NCBI RefSeq assembly: GCF_030036535.1
Contig: NZ_CP080387.1
Coordinates: forward strand, 744,001 to 808,000
Direction of reading: 5' to 3'
Length of the DNA stretch: 64,000 nt
Origin: Agrobacterium cucumeris
Lineage (GTDB): Bacteria > Pseudomonadota > Alphaproteobacteria > Rhizobiales > Rhizobiaceae
Position 1 is the stretch's first letter; each line of letters begins with the position of its first letter. The position numbers and the translations under genes are program-made. This document shows positions 1 through 7,095 of this stretch, one piece after another. Below the pieces are notes generated by a model. It made no database searches and was not told the DNA's origin. It saw nothing but the letters and a program-made list of their open reading frames with translations.

Positions 1-1662
1 ACGGAAGCGATGGAACTGCCCGAACGCGAAGCGATGGAATTCGACGTTGTGATCGTCGGTGCGGGTCCTGCGGGTCTTGCCGCCGCGATCCGGCTGAAGC
101 AGGTGGAGCCTGAGCTTTCGGTTGTCGTTCTCGAAAAGGGTGCTGAAGTCGGCGCCCATATCCTCTCCGGCGCGGTGGTCGATCCGATCGGCATCGACCG
201 GCTTTTGCCCGGCTGGCGCGAAGAGGAGGGGCATCCCTTCAAGACCGAGGTCAAGGACGACCAGTTCATGTTTTTAGGCCCGGCCGGCTCCATCCGCCTG
301 CCGAATTTCATGATGCCGCCCTTGATGAACAATCACGGCAATTACATCGTCTCGCTCGGCCTCGTCTGTCGATGGCTGGCGGAAAAGGCGGAAGGGCTCG
401 GCGTCGAGATCTATCCGGGCTTTGCCGCCACCGAAGTGCTTTATAATGACGAAGGCGCTGTCATCGGTGTCGCCACCGGTGATATGGGCATCGAAAAGAA
501 CGGCGAGCCTGGCCCTGCCTTCACCCGCGGCATGGAACTGCACGGCAAATACGTGCTGATCGGCGAGGGTGTGCGTGGTTCGCTCGCCAAGCAGCTGATT
601 TCCAGGTTTGATCTGTCGAGGGATCGCGAGCCGCAGAAGTTCGGCATCGGCATCAAGGAGCTCTGGCAGGTCAAACCGGAGCACCACAAACAGGGTCTCG
701 TGCAGCATTCCTTCGGCTGGCCGCTGGGTTTCAAGACGGGTGGCGGTTCGTTCCTCTATCATCTCGAGGACAATCTCGTTGCCGTCGGCTTCGTGGTGCA
801 TCTCAACTACAAGAACCCCTATCTTTATCCCTTCGAGGAATTCCAGCGCTTCAAGACACACCCGGCCATTCGCGATACGTTCGAGGGCGGCAAGCGCATT
901 TCCTATGGCGCGCGCGCCATCACCGAAGGCGGGTATCAGTCGGTGCCGAAGCTCACTTTCCCGGGCGGCGCGCTGATCGGCTGTTCGGCCGGTCTCGTCA
1001 ACGTGCCGCGCATCAAGGGCAGCCACAATGCCGTGCTGTCGGGCATGCTGGCGGCGGACAAGATCGCCGCGGCGATTGCAGCCGGCCGCGCCCATGACGA
1101 GGTGGCTGAGATCGAGGCCGAATGGCGCGAAGGCGATATCGGCAAGGATCTGAAGCGGGTGCGCAACGTCAAGCCGCTCTGGTCGAAATTCGGCACGCTG
1201 GTTGGCGTCGGCCTCGGCGGTCTGGACATGTGGACGAACCAGCTGTTCGGTTTCTCGCTCTTCGGCACGCTGAAGCATGGCAAGACGGATGCGCAGAGCC
1301 TCGAGCCGGCTTCGAAGCACAAGCCTATCGCCTATCCGAAGCCGGATGGCGTTCTGACTTTCGACCGCCTGTCCTCGGTATTCCTGTCCTCCACCAACCA
1401 TGAGGAAGACCAGCCGGTGCATCTTCAGGTGAAGGACATGGAGCTGCAGAAGCGCTCCGAACACGATGTCTATGCCGGTCCTTCGACGCGTTATTGTCCG
1501 GCAGGTGTCTACGAGTGGGTGGAGAAGGATGGAGAGGAGGTCTACGTCATCAACGCCCAGAACTGCGTGCACTGCAAGACCTGCGACATCAAGGATCCCA
1601 ACCAGAACATCAACTGGGTGCCGCCGCAGGGCGGTGAGGGGCCGGTTTACGCCAATATGTGA
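1..1662 (+). CDS. Electron transfer flavoprotein-ubiquinone oxidoreductase (ETF-QO), 5' end at or outside the window
   Basis: Membrane-associated FAD/4Fe-4S enzyme that passes electrons from ETF (fatty-acid and amino-acid dehydrogenases) to ubiquinone. The N-terminal dinucleotide fold VGAGPAGLAAA follows MEFDVVIV, and the C-terminal iron-sulfur region has RYCPAGVYEW, then NCVHCKTCDIKDP and the closing NWVPPQGGEGP. In-frame ATGs lie at 10 and 34, but the frame is open to base 1. A start just outside would give about 554 residues, the usual family length, so the first codon is probably missing here. No ETF subunit gene is adjacent. Family assignment is secure; only the start is uncertain. Confidence 0.93.
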   Translation, partial: TEAMELPEREAMEFDVVIVGAGPAGLAAAIRLKQVEPELSVVVLEKGAEVGAHILSGAVVDPIGIDRLLPGWREEEGHPFKTEVKDDQFMFLGPAGSIRLPNFMMPPLMNNHGNYIVSLGLVCRWLAEKAEGLGVEIYPGFAATEVLYNDEGAVIGVATGDMGIEKNGEPGPAFTRGMELHGKYVLIGEGVRGSLAKQLISRFDLSRDREPQKFGIGIKELWQVKPEHHKQGLVQHSFGWPLGFKTGGGSFLYHLEDNLVAVGFVVHLNYKNPYLYPFEEFQRFKTHPAIRDTFEGGKRISYGARAITEGGYQSVPKLTFPGGALIGCSAGLVNVPRIKGSHNAVLSGMLAADKIAAAIAAGRAHDEVAEIEAEWREGDIGKDLKRVRNVKPLWSKFGTLVGVGLGGLDMWTNQLFGFSLFGTLKHGKTDAQSLEPASKHKPIAYPKPDGVLTFDRLSSVFLSSTNHEEDQPVHLQVKDMELQKRSEHDVYAGPSTRYCPAGVYEWVEKDGEEVYVINAQNCVHCKTCDIKDPNQNINWVPPQGGEGPVYANM

Positions 1663-1719
1663 TGGTGGCTAAAAGGGGTGAATTCCCCTCCGTCGTTGTA
1701 TTCGGGCCTATCCCGTTTC

Positions 1720-1831
1720 CGCCATTCCGGCCTTGAGCCGGAATCCAGCCGGCGCGCGCCTGCGCGGCGAGAACGCCTTTTCACGGCACAGACGCGCCGT
1801 GGCCGGATGCCGGCTCAAGGCCGGCGTGACG
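1720..1831. repeat. Family A palindromic intergenic repeat (degenerate copy)
   Basis: Outer arms of the type CATTCCGGCCTTGAGCCGG and CCGGCTCAAGGCCGGCGTG can fold into one long hairpin around a GC-rich core. It fills much of the 363-bp gap between the ETF-QO gene and the pentapeptide gene. Better copies lie at 12128, 16943, 30141, 36304 and 40222. I see no gene in this gap. Confidence 0.7.
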
Positions 1832-2025
1832 AAGGCGAAAGCGTTCTTTGCCCCTGCCTATTTGTGGATTGCTCTTCGATTTCTTACATATAGGATGTTG
1901 GGGTGTCCTGCCGTCAACTGGCCCGTGGAATGCGGGATGGAAATGCGGTAACGCCTTGAATGTGCATATGGTCCCCAGGGGCGGCTCACGTTTGCGCCGT
2001 CGCTCCGGTGGCAGGGAGTAAGAGA

Positions 2026-2766
2026 ATGCCCGGCTTTCAGAAGCTGAATATCGTGCGGACGACAAGGTTTGGTGCCGCTTTGGCGGCCGGCGTGGTTATT
2101 GCCGTTTCGCTGAGCGGCGGTCCGCTGGTGGCTGCCAGCTGCCGCGCCGATGCCATGGCCGGCATCGACTGGCGCGAATGCAACAAGCGTCTCCTGATGC
2201 TGGGTGGCAGCAATCTCGATTCGGCGATGCTTTACGGAGCGGACTTTACCTATACCGACCTGCGTGGCTCGTCGATGAAGGGCGCCAATCTCGAAAAGGC
2301 GAAACTCATCCGCACGGCGCTGGGGGAGGCGAACCTGCAGGGCGCCAATCTGACCAAGGTGGAAGCTTATCGTAGCGACTTTAGCGCCGCCGACGCCACC
2401 AACGCCAAATTTATCAACGCCGAAATGCAGCGCACCAAGTTCGAAAAAACCAAGCTCGACGGTACGGATTTCACCAAGGCCGAACTCGGCCGCGCCGATT
2501 TCGAGGGCGCGACGCTGAACGGCTCGAAATTTTCCCTCACCAACCTGTCGCGCGCCCGCTTCGGTGGCGCAACACTCGGCGGCCCGGTGGATTTCACCAG
2601 TGCCTTCCTGCTCCTGACGCGCATCGAGGGGGTGGATCTTTCCACCGCGACAGGGCTGGAGCAAAGACAGGTCGATATTGCCTGCGGCGATGCCAAGACA
2701 AAATTGCCGAGCGGCCTGACCACGCCCGCATCATGGCCGTGCCCTGAAGATCCGGACGACGACTGA
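2026..2766 (+). CDS. Secreted pentapeptide-repeat protein
   Basis: About 246 residues. A hydrophobic N-terminal segment (GAALAAGVVIAVSLS, residues about 13-27) looks like a signal peptide or anchor. It is followed by Cys-containing CRADAMAGIDWRECNK and then a run of A(D/N)Lxx repeats (GADFTYTDLRGSSMKGANLEK onwards) to about residue 200, which should form a right-handed quadrilateral beta-helix. The ATG at 2026 is preferred over an upstream in-frame ATG because AGGGAG lies 7-8 nt before it and the signal-like segment then sits at the N terminus. Function unknown; it probably acts in the periplasm. Two Cys near the start and CPEDPDDD at the end could form a disulfide (inference). Confidence 0.82.
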   Translation: MPGFQKLNIVRTTRFGAALAAGVVIAVSLSGGPLVAASCRADAMAGIDWRECNKRLLMLGGSNLDSAMLYGADFTYTDLRGSSMKGANLEKAKLIRTALGEANLQGANLTKVEAYRSDFSAADATNAKFINAEMQRTKFEKTKLDGTDFTKAELGRADFEGATLNGSKFSLTNLSRARFGGATLGGPVDFTSAFLLLTRIEGVDLSTATGLEQRQVDIACGDAKTKLPSGLTTPASWPCPEDPDDD

Positions 2767-2777
2767 CAAGACAAAAT

Positions 2778-2800
2778 CCACGCGAGTTTTTTGCGCGTGG
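2778..2800 (+). terminator. Weak hairpin between convergent genes
   Basis: CCACGCG and CGCGTGG form a 7-bp stem around a T-rich loop, 12 bp after the pentapeptide-protein stop. There is no U-run after the stem, so it is a poor intrinsic terminator and may be only a 3'-end hairpin. Confidence 0.3.
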
Positions 2801-2856
2801 CAGCGGCACAGGGCGGAATTGGCGCGCCCGCACAGGCGGACGCGCCGTCGCGTCGG

Positions 2857-3873
2857 TCAGAAGCCTGAAAGCACGATCTTGCCCTTGGCCTTGTTGCTCT
2901 CGATCAGCGCATGCGCCTTGATGAGATTTGCGGCATTGATAGTGCCGAAGACTTCCGTCAGCGTCGTCTTGATCTTGCCAGCATCGACCAGTTTCGCAAC
3001 GTGGTTCAGCAGCTTGTGCTGCTCGATCATGTCTGGTGTCTCAAAGACCGCGCGGGCGAACATCATTTCCCAATGGATCGATACGCATTTGCGTTTGAAG
3101 GCCATGACATCGAAACCGCCGGCTGGATCGTCGATCAGCGCGAAACGGCCCTGCGGCGCAATGGTCGCCACGCTGTCGGCGGCGTGGATGTCGCTATGGG
3201 TGGTTGAAAACACGAAGCCCGGCGCGCCGAGGCCAAGCGCCTCCACCTGCGGGGCAATCGGCTTGCTGTGATCGACGACATGATGCGCGCCGAGGTCTTT
3301 CGCCCAGGCCATCGTTTCCGGCCGCGAGGCGGTGGCGATGACGGTAAGGTCCGTCAACGCCCGCAGAAGCTGGATGGCAATTGAACCGACGCCACCGGCG
3401 CCACCGATGACCAGAACGGCGTTGGCTGCGCCCGGAACCGGATCCTTCACCCGCAGCCGGTCGAACAACGTCTCGTAAGCGGTGATTGCCGTCAGCGGCA
3501 GGGCTGCGGCTTCCTCGAAATTCAGCGATTTCGGCTTTTCGCCGACAATGCGTTCATCGACCAGGTGGAATTCGCTGTTGGAGCCGGGACGGTTGATGAC
3601 ACCGGCGTAAAACACCTCGTCGCCGGGCTTGAACAGCGAGACCTTGTCACCGATGGCCTTCACCACGCCCGCCGCATCGAAACCGAGCACGCGGGTAGCA
3701 CCATTTTCCGGCGACTGGTTGCGGCGCACCTTGGTGTCAACGGGGTTGACCGAAACGGCCTTCACCTCCACCAGAATGTCGTGCCCCTTCGCCTCCGGCT
3801 GCGGCAGGTCGATATCGACAAGCGCATCGCTGGCGGTGATGGGCTGGCTTGTCCTGTAACCGATGGCGCGCAT
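2857..3873 (-). CDS. Zinc-type alcohol dehydrogenase family / NAD(P)H:quinone oxidoreductase
   Basis: A 338-residue medium-chain dehydrogenase/reductase. The GroES-like N-terminal part includes VLGFDAAGVVKAIGDKV, and the Rossmann part has VIGGAGGVGSIAIQLLRAL (about residue 155). The Cys cluster of structural-zinc enzymes is absent, which fits the quinone oxidoreductase branch, so the zinc in the family name probably does not apply. The gene is divergent from an HxlR regulator 103 bp away. In Gram-positive bacteria HxlR-family QorR/YodB regulators control such reductases, which suggests a role in quinone or electrophile detoxification (inference). Confidence 0.85.
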   Translation of the reverse strand: MRAIGYRTSQPITASDALVDIDLPQPEAKGHDILVEVKAVSVNPVDTKVRRNQSPENGATRVLGFDAAGVVKAIGDKVSLFKPGDEVFYAGVINRPGSNSEFHLVDERIVGEKPKSLNFEEAAALPLTAITAYETLFDRLRVKDPVPGAANAVLVIGGAGGVGSIAIQLLRALTDLTVIATASRPETMAWAKDLGAHHVVDHSKPIAPQVEALGLGAPGFVFSTTHSDIHAADSVATIAPQGRFALIDDPAGGFDVMAFKRKCVSIHWEMMFARAVFETPDMIEQHKLLNHVAKLVDAGKIKTTLTEVFGTINAANLIKAHALIESNKAKGKIVLSGF

Positions 3874-3908
3874 GAACAGTCTCCTTTGCTTGTTTGCGTG
3901 CCTCTTAC

Positions 3909-3960
3909 TTGATACATATGAACATCAATCGCAAGAATGCACATTTTGTGATGATACATA
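3909..3960. promoter_or_regulatory. Candidate operator region of the divergent HxlR/quinone reductase pair
   Basis: The short AT-rich gap between the two start codons holds TTGAT-N10-ATCAA (3909-3928). It also holds a direct repeat GATACATA at 3911-3918 and 3953-3960, 42 bp apart, about four helical turns. This is the expected place for the HxlR protein to bind. No footprint is known to me; the assignment rests on position and symmetry. Confidence 0.4.
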
Positions 3961-3976
3961 CAAAAAGGATACTGTG

Positions 3977-4366
3977 ATGTCGCGACCGCGCGCCAAGCTC
4001 ACCGGCAATTTTCCCGGTTGCCCGGTGGAATCGACCTTGAGTTTTCTCGACGGAAAATGGAAAGGCGTGATCCTTTATCACCTCATCAACGAGGGCACGC
4101 TGCGCTTCAACGAGCTGCGCCGCCATATTCCAAGCGTCACCCAGCGCATGCTCACCAAGCAGCTGCGCGAACTGGAGGAGGCGGGTCTGATTTCGCGCAC
4201 CGTCTTCCCGGTGGTGCCGCCACGTGTGGACTACGCGCTGACGCCGCTTGGCGACACGATGAAGCCGGTGATTTCGGCGCTGAAAAGCTGGGGCGACGCC
4301 CATGTCGTCTGCAAGAATGGCGCGAAATACACACAGCTTCCCCAGGCCGAGGAAAAGGCCGCCTGA
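3977..4366 (+). CDS. HxlR-family (DUF24) winged-helix transcriptional regulator
   Basis: A 129-residue winged-helix protein with the HxlR pattern CPVESTL...DGKWKGVILYHL...LRFNELRRHIPSVTQRMLTKQLRELEEAGLI. The ATG at 3977 has AAAGGA upstream and puts the conserved Cys at residue 15, the position used as thiol sensor in YodB/HypR/QorR proteins. It is divergent from a quinone reductase, the usual target of redox-sensing family members. There is a second Cys near the C terminus (VVCKNGAK). Redox sensing of quinones or electrophiles is inferred from this context. Confidence 0.87.
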   Translation: MSRPRAKLTGNFPGCPVESTLSFLDGKWKGVILYHLINEGTLRFNELRRHIPSVTQRMLTKQLRELEEAGLISRTVFPVVPPRVDYALTPLGDTMKPVISALKSWGDAHVVCKNGAKYTQLPQAEEKAA

Positions 4367-4486
4367 AAAATCACGGGTAAGACCACGTGCCGCTTTCCAT
4401 GCTCGCGATGGTGCGATGCAACATGTATTTGCCCCGATTAATGCATAATGCTGCCATCGTGATTCGCAGCAGGGACATCAAAGCAC

Positions 4487-5323
4487 ATGAGCATGGGTTG
4501 GATGGAGGCCGGATTTCTCGGCCTTTTGCAAGGACTTACGGAATTTCTTCCGATTTCTTCAAGCGCGCATCTGAGGATAGCCGGGGAGTTCCTGCCCTCC
4601 GGCGCCGATCCCGGGGCCGCCTTCACCGCGATTACGCAAATCGGCACGGAAATGGCCGTGCTGGTCTATTTCTGGTCGGATATCATGCGCATTGCCGCCG
4701 CCTGGCTGCGGCAGAACCTGCGCCTCGGCCCCTATGACAAGGCGGATGCCCGCCTTGGCTGGCTCATCATCGTCGGTTCTGTGCCGATCGTGTTTCTCGG
4801 CCTGTTCTTCAAGGATGCCATCGAACATTCGCTGCGCAACCTCTATATCACCGCCGTGATGCTGATCGTCTTCGGCATCGTTCTTGGCATTGCCGACAGG
4901 ATCGGTGAAAAACGCTACAAGCTGAACCAGCTGATCTGGCGCGACGGTATCCTCTTCGGTTTCGCGCAGGCCATGGCGCTCATCCCCGGCGTCTCGCGCT
5001 CGGGCGGCACCATCAGCGCCGGCCTGCTGCTCGGCTACACCCGCGAGGCGGCGGCCCGTTATTCCTTCCTGCTCGCCGTTCCCGCCGTCTTCGGTTCCGG
5101 TTTCTACCAGCTCTTCAAGAGCATCGGCGAGGACAATCCGGTCGGCTGGGGGCAGACGGGACTTGCCACCCTGATCGCCTTCATCGTCGGTTATGCGGTT
5201 ATTGTCGTCTTCCTCAAGCTGGTCTCCACCAAGAGCTACATGCCCTTCGTCTGGTACCGCGTGGTTATCGGCTTCATCCTGCTGGGGCTTCTGGGAACGG
5301 GCGCCATCAGCGCCGGCGGGTGA
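4487..5323 (+). CDS. uppP: Undecaprenyl-diphosphate phosphatase UppP/BacA
   Basis: A 278-residue polytopic membrane enzyme that dephosphorylates undecaprenyl pyrophosphate to recycle the lipid carrier for peptidoglycan and O-antigen; it is linked to bacitracin resistance. Both catalytic signatures are present: LTEFLPISSSAHLRIAGE near residue 20 and IPGVSRSGGTISAGLLLG near residue 165. The rest is alternating hydrophobic helices. AGGGA lies about 11 nt before the ATG. It is transcribed alone and ends in a strong terminator. Confidence 0.95.
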   Translation: MSMGWMEAGFLGLLQGLTEFLPISSSAHLRIAGEFLPSGADPGAAFTAITQIGTEMAVLVYFWSDIMRIAAAWLRQNLRLGPYDKADARLGWLIIVGSVPIVFLGLFFKDAIEHSLRNLYITAVMLIVFGIVLGIADRIGEKRYKLNQLIWRDGILFGFAQAMALIPGVSRSGGTISAGLLLGYTREAAARYSFLLAVPAVFGSGFYQLFKSIGEDNPVGWGQTGLATLIAFIVGYAVIVVFLKLVSTKSYMPFVWYRVVIGFILLGLLGTGAISAGG

Positions 5324-5340
5324 GGGGAGCCGTACTCGCC

Positions 5341-5413
5341 GTCATCCTCGGGCTTGACCCGAGGATCCATCGTGAGCCGGGTTGTGGATCCTCGGGTCAA
5401 GCCCGAGGATGAC
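5341..5413. repeat. Family D perfect inverted repeat, 29-bp arms
   Basis: Bases 5341-5369 and 5385-5413 are exact reverse complements around a 15-nt loop. The arms start GTCATCCTCGGGCTTGACCC. Sequence and architecture differ from the family A element. It lies between the convergent uppP and mgtE genes. Confidence 0.9.
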
Positions 5414-5441
5414 AATGGCGAGATTTCGATTTGTAAAAGTG

Positions 5442-5475
5442 AGGCCCGCTCTTTCGAGCGGGCCTTTCGTCTTTT
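5442..5475 (+). terminator. Rho-independent terminator of uppP
   Basis: AGGCCCGCTC TTTC GAGCGGGCCT is a 10-bp GC-rich stem followed by TTCGTCTTTT. It ends just at the mgtE stop codon on the other strand. Confidence 0.85.
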
Positions 5476-6847
5476 AGAGCAACGTACCGCTCAAGATCAC
5501 CAGCGCCACCGAGAAGTAGATGACGAGGCCGCTGACATCCACTAGCGTGGCGACGAAGGGGGCAGATGCGCTGGCGGGGTCAAGCCGCAGGCGCTGCAGG
5601 ATGAAGGGCAGCATGGAGCCGGCAAGCGAACCGAAGGTAACGATGCCGACAAGTGCCGAAAACACGGTGGCGCCCACCAGCAGCCAGTGGTCGCCGTAAT
5701 CGTAAAAGCCGGCCTGCTGCCAGACCGTGAGCCGCAGGAAGCCGATGGCGCCCAGAATGCAGCCGAGCGTCAGGCCCGTCGGGATTTCCCGAAGCAGCAC
5801 CCGCCACCAGTCGGAAAGCTTCAGTTCGCCGAGCGCCAGCGCCCGGATGATGAGCGAGGTAGCCTGCGAACCGGAGTTGCCGCCCGAAGACATGATGAGC
5901 GGAATGAACAGCGTCAGCACCACGGCCTTTTCCAGCTCGCCCTCGAAATGCTGCATGGCGCTGGCCGTCAGCATTTCGCCGAGAAAGAGCGCTGCGAGCC
6001 AGCCGGCGCGCTTGCGGATCATGTCCGGAAAGCCGATCGTCATGTAGGGCTTGCCGAGCGCCTCCATACCACCGAACTTGTGGGCGTCTTCCGTTGTATC
6101 GGCGATCATGGTGTCGATCACGTCGTCAACGGTGACGATGCCGAGAATATGCGAGCGGTCATCGACAACGGGCAGCGCCAGCAGGTCGTGCTTGCGGATC
6201 AGCCGGGCAACATCCTCCTGCGACATCAGGGGGCTGGCGCAGACGATGCCTTCCTTCGATGCGACAGAGAGGATGGAAGCACCGGCTTCGCCGGTCAGCA
6301 GGCGACGCAGCGTCACGACGGTGGAAAGCGTTCCGTCCTGCGCCAGCACATAGATGGCATAGACCGTTTCACGCGACCGCTCGACAACGCGGATGTGCGA
6401 AAGGGTCTGTTCCACCGTCCAGTCATCAGGCACGCTGACGAATTCCGTGGTCATGATAGAGCCGGCCGTGCGCGGCGGATACCCCATCAGGTGCTTGATG
6501 GAGAGCGCCGTCGTGCGGTCCAGCCGGGAAAACAGCTTTGCGCGCGGTTCTTCGGCCATTTCCGCCATGACGTCGGCAACGCGGTCGTCAGACATCAGGT
6601 TGACGAAGCGGGCAGCCTGTTCGACAGGAATATGGGCGATGATGGCGGCTGCGCCGTGCAGTTCGGGCCGGTCGAGAATGGCGACGGCCTTTGCCTGCGG
6701 CATGGCGAGCAGGGCGGTTGCGGCTTCGCCGACATCAAGCGTGTTGAGGTGCTCGACGCGTTCGGCAATGGTGGTGGAGCCGGCATTTCCGCTACGAAGA
6801 AGACGTGCGGCCTTGCTGGCCCTCTGGGAGAGGTTGTGGAAGTTCAT
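5474..6847 (-). CDS. mgtE: Magnesium transporter MgtE
   Basis: A 457-residue Mg2+ channel/transporter of the inner membrane. The order is the MgtE N superhelical domain (about residues 30-130, LDVGEAATALLAMPQAKAVA), two CBS domains (about 135-255, including PVVDDRSHILGIVTVDDVID), then the C-terminal transmembrane domain from about 280. That domain has LAALFLGEMLTASAM and the conserved IPLIMSSGGNSGSQA pore-region motif. The cytosolic domains of known MgtE proteins bind Mg2+ and close the pore. The start at 6847 has GGTGAG five nt upstream, and that ribosome site lies in a hairpin of the structured leader described separately. Confidence 0.95.
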   Translation of the reverse strand: MNFHNLSQRASKAARLLRSGNAGSTTIAERVEHLNTLDVGEAATALLAMPQAKAVAILDRPELHGAAAIIAHIPVEQAARFVNLMSDDRVADVMAEMAEEPRAKLFSRLDRTTALSIKHLMGYPPRTAGSIMTTEFVSVPDDWTVEQTLSHIRVVERSRETVYAIYVLAQDGTLSTVVTLRRLLTGEAGASILSVASKEGIVCASPLMSQEDVARLIRKHDLLALPVVDDRSHILGIVTVDDVIDTMIADTTEDAHKFGGMEALGKPYMTIGFPDMIRKRAGWLAALFLGEMLTASAMQHFEGELEKAVVLTLFIPLIMSSGGNSGSQATSLIIRALALGELKLSDWWRVLLREIPTGLTLGCILGAIGFLRLTVWQQAGFYDYGDHWLLVGATVFSALVGIVTFGSLAGSMLPFILQRLRLDPASASAPFVATLVDVSGLVIYFSVALVILSGTLL

Positions 6848-6990
6848 GATTGCTCACCTTTCCGTCGATTCGCCGATAACGGCGAACGCGGTGGTGAGCC
6901 GACAGCGGTCGGATCAGTTCACGTTCGCCGGTCTCGGCAAAGGCAATCGACTGCTACTGTCGCTAGACATCTAATGATGCTCCGTTGAAA
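6848..6990 (-). promoter_or_regulatory. Structured mgtE leader with mutually exclusive hairpins
   Basis: Read on the minus strand. Arm 6922-6930 (CGGCGAACG) is exactly complementary to 6880-6888 (CGTTCGCCG). The second of these also lies in a competing hairpin, TTCGCCG TTAT CGGCGAA (6869-6886). GCTCACC (6893-6899) is complementary to GGTGAGC (6852-6858), which holds the mgtE Shine-Dalgarno, so the competing fold hides that site. CCGAC CGCT GTCGG (6899-6912) is a further small hairpin. The first arm lies inside the last codons of the leader ORF, so translation of that ORF should choose between folds. Pairings are seen directly; regulation is inferred. It does not match the M-box pattern I know. 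Confidence 0.55.
6914..6970 (-). CDS. Putative proline-rich leader peptide of mgtE
   Basis: An 18-codon ORF, MSSDSSSRLPLPRPANVN, begins at ATG 6970 and stops at TGA 6914-6916. GGAG is placed 9 nt upstream. Prolines are at 10, 12 and 14, in RLPLPRP. It shares PLPR and an acidic/serine N terminus with enterobacterial MgtL, whose prolines make translation sensitive to Mg2+ and switch on mgtA. The last codons overlap arm 6922-6930 of the leader. The stop is 66 nt before the mgtE ATG. The peptide itself probably has no separate function. Nothing here proves translation, but the site, position upstream of a Mg2+ transporter and composition fit together well. Confidence 0.55.
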   Translation of the reverse strand: MSSDSSSRLPLPRPANVN

Positions 6991-7095
6991 TCCGCGCCGT
7001 GCCGCAAGGCATGCGCGTAAGGCCGTGTTGCGCCTGAAACCGAAAAGAGTCAAGCGCCCGATTGTGAAATTTCCGTAAGCTGCGATAGGGTCGGC

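Noticed and set aside
274..1572. Long open frame on the minus strand inside the ETF-QO gene
   Set aside because: GC-rich coding DNA often leaves long antisense frames; the protein has no family features and no ribosome site, and the ETF-QO gene on the plus strand is certain.
1678..1893. Small ORFs in the gap after ETF-QO
   Set aside because: They run through the family A palindrome and show repeat-derived residues only.
6848..6990. M-box (ykoK) magnesium riboswitch upstream of mgtE
   Set aside because: The leader lacks the conserved M-box core as I know it; the short ORF with alternative hairpins fits better.
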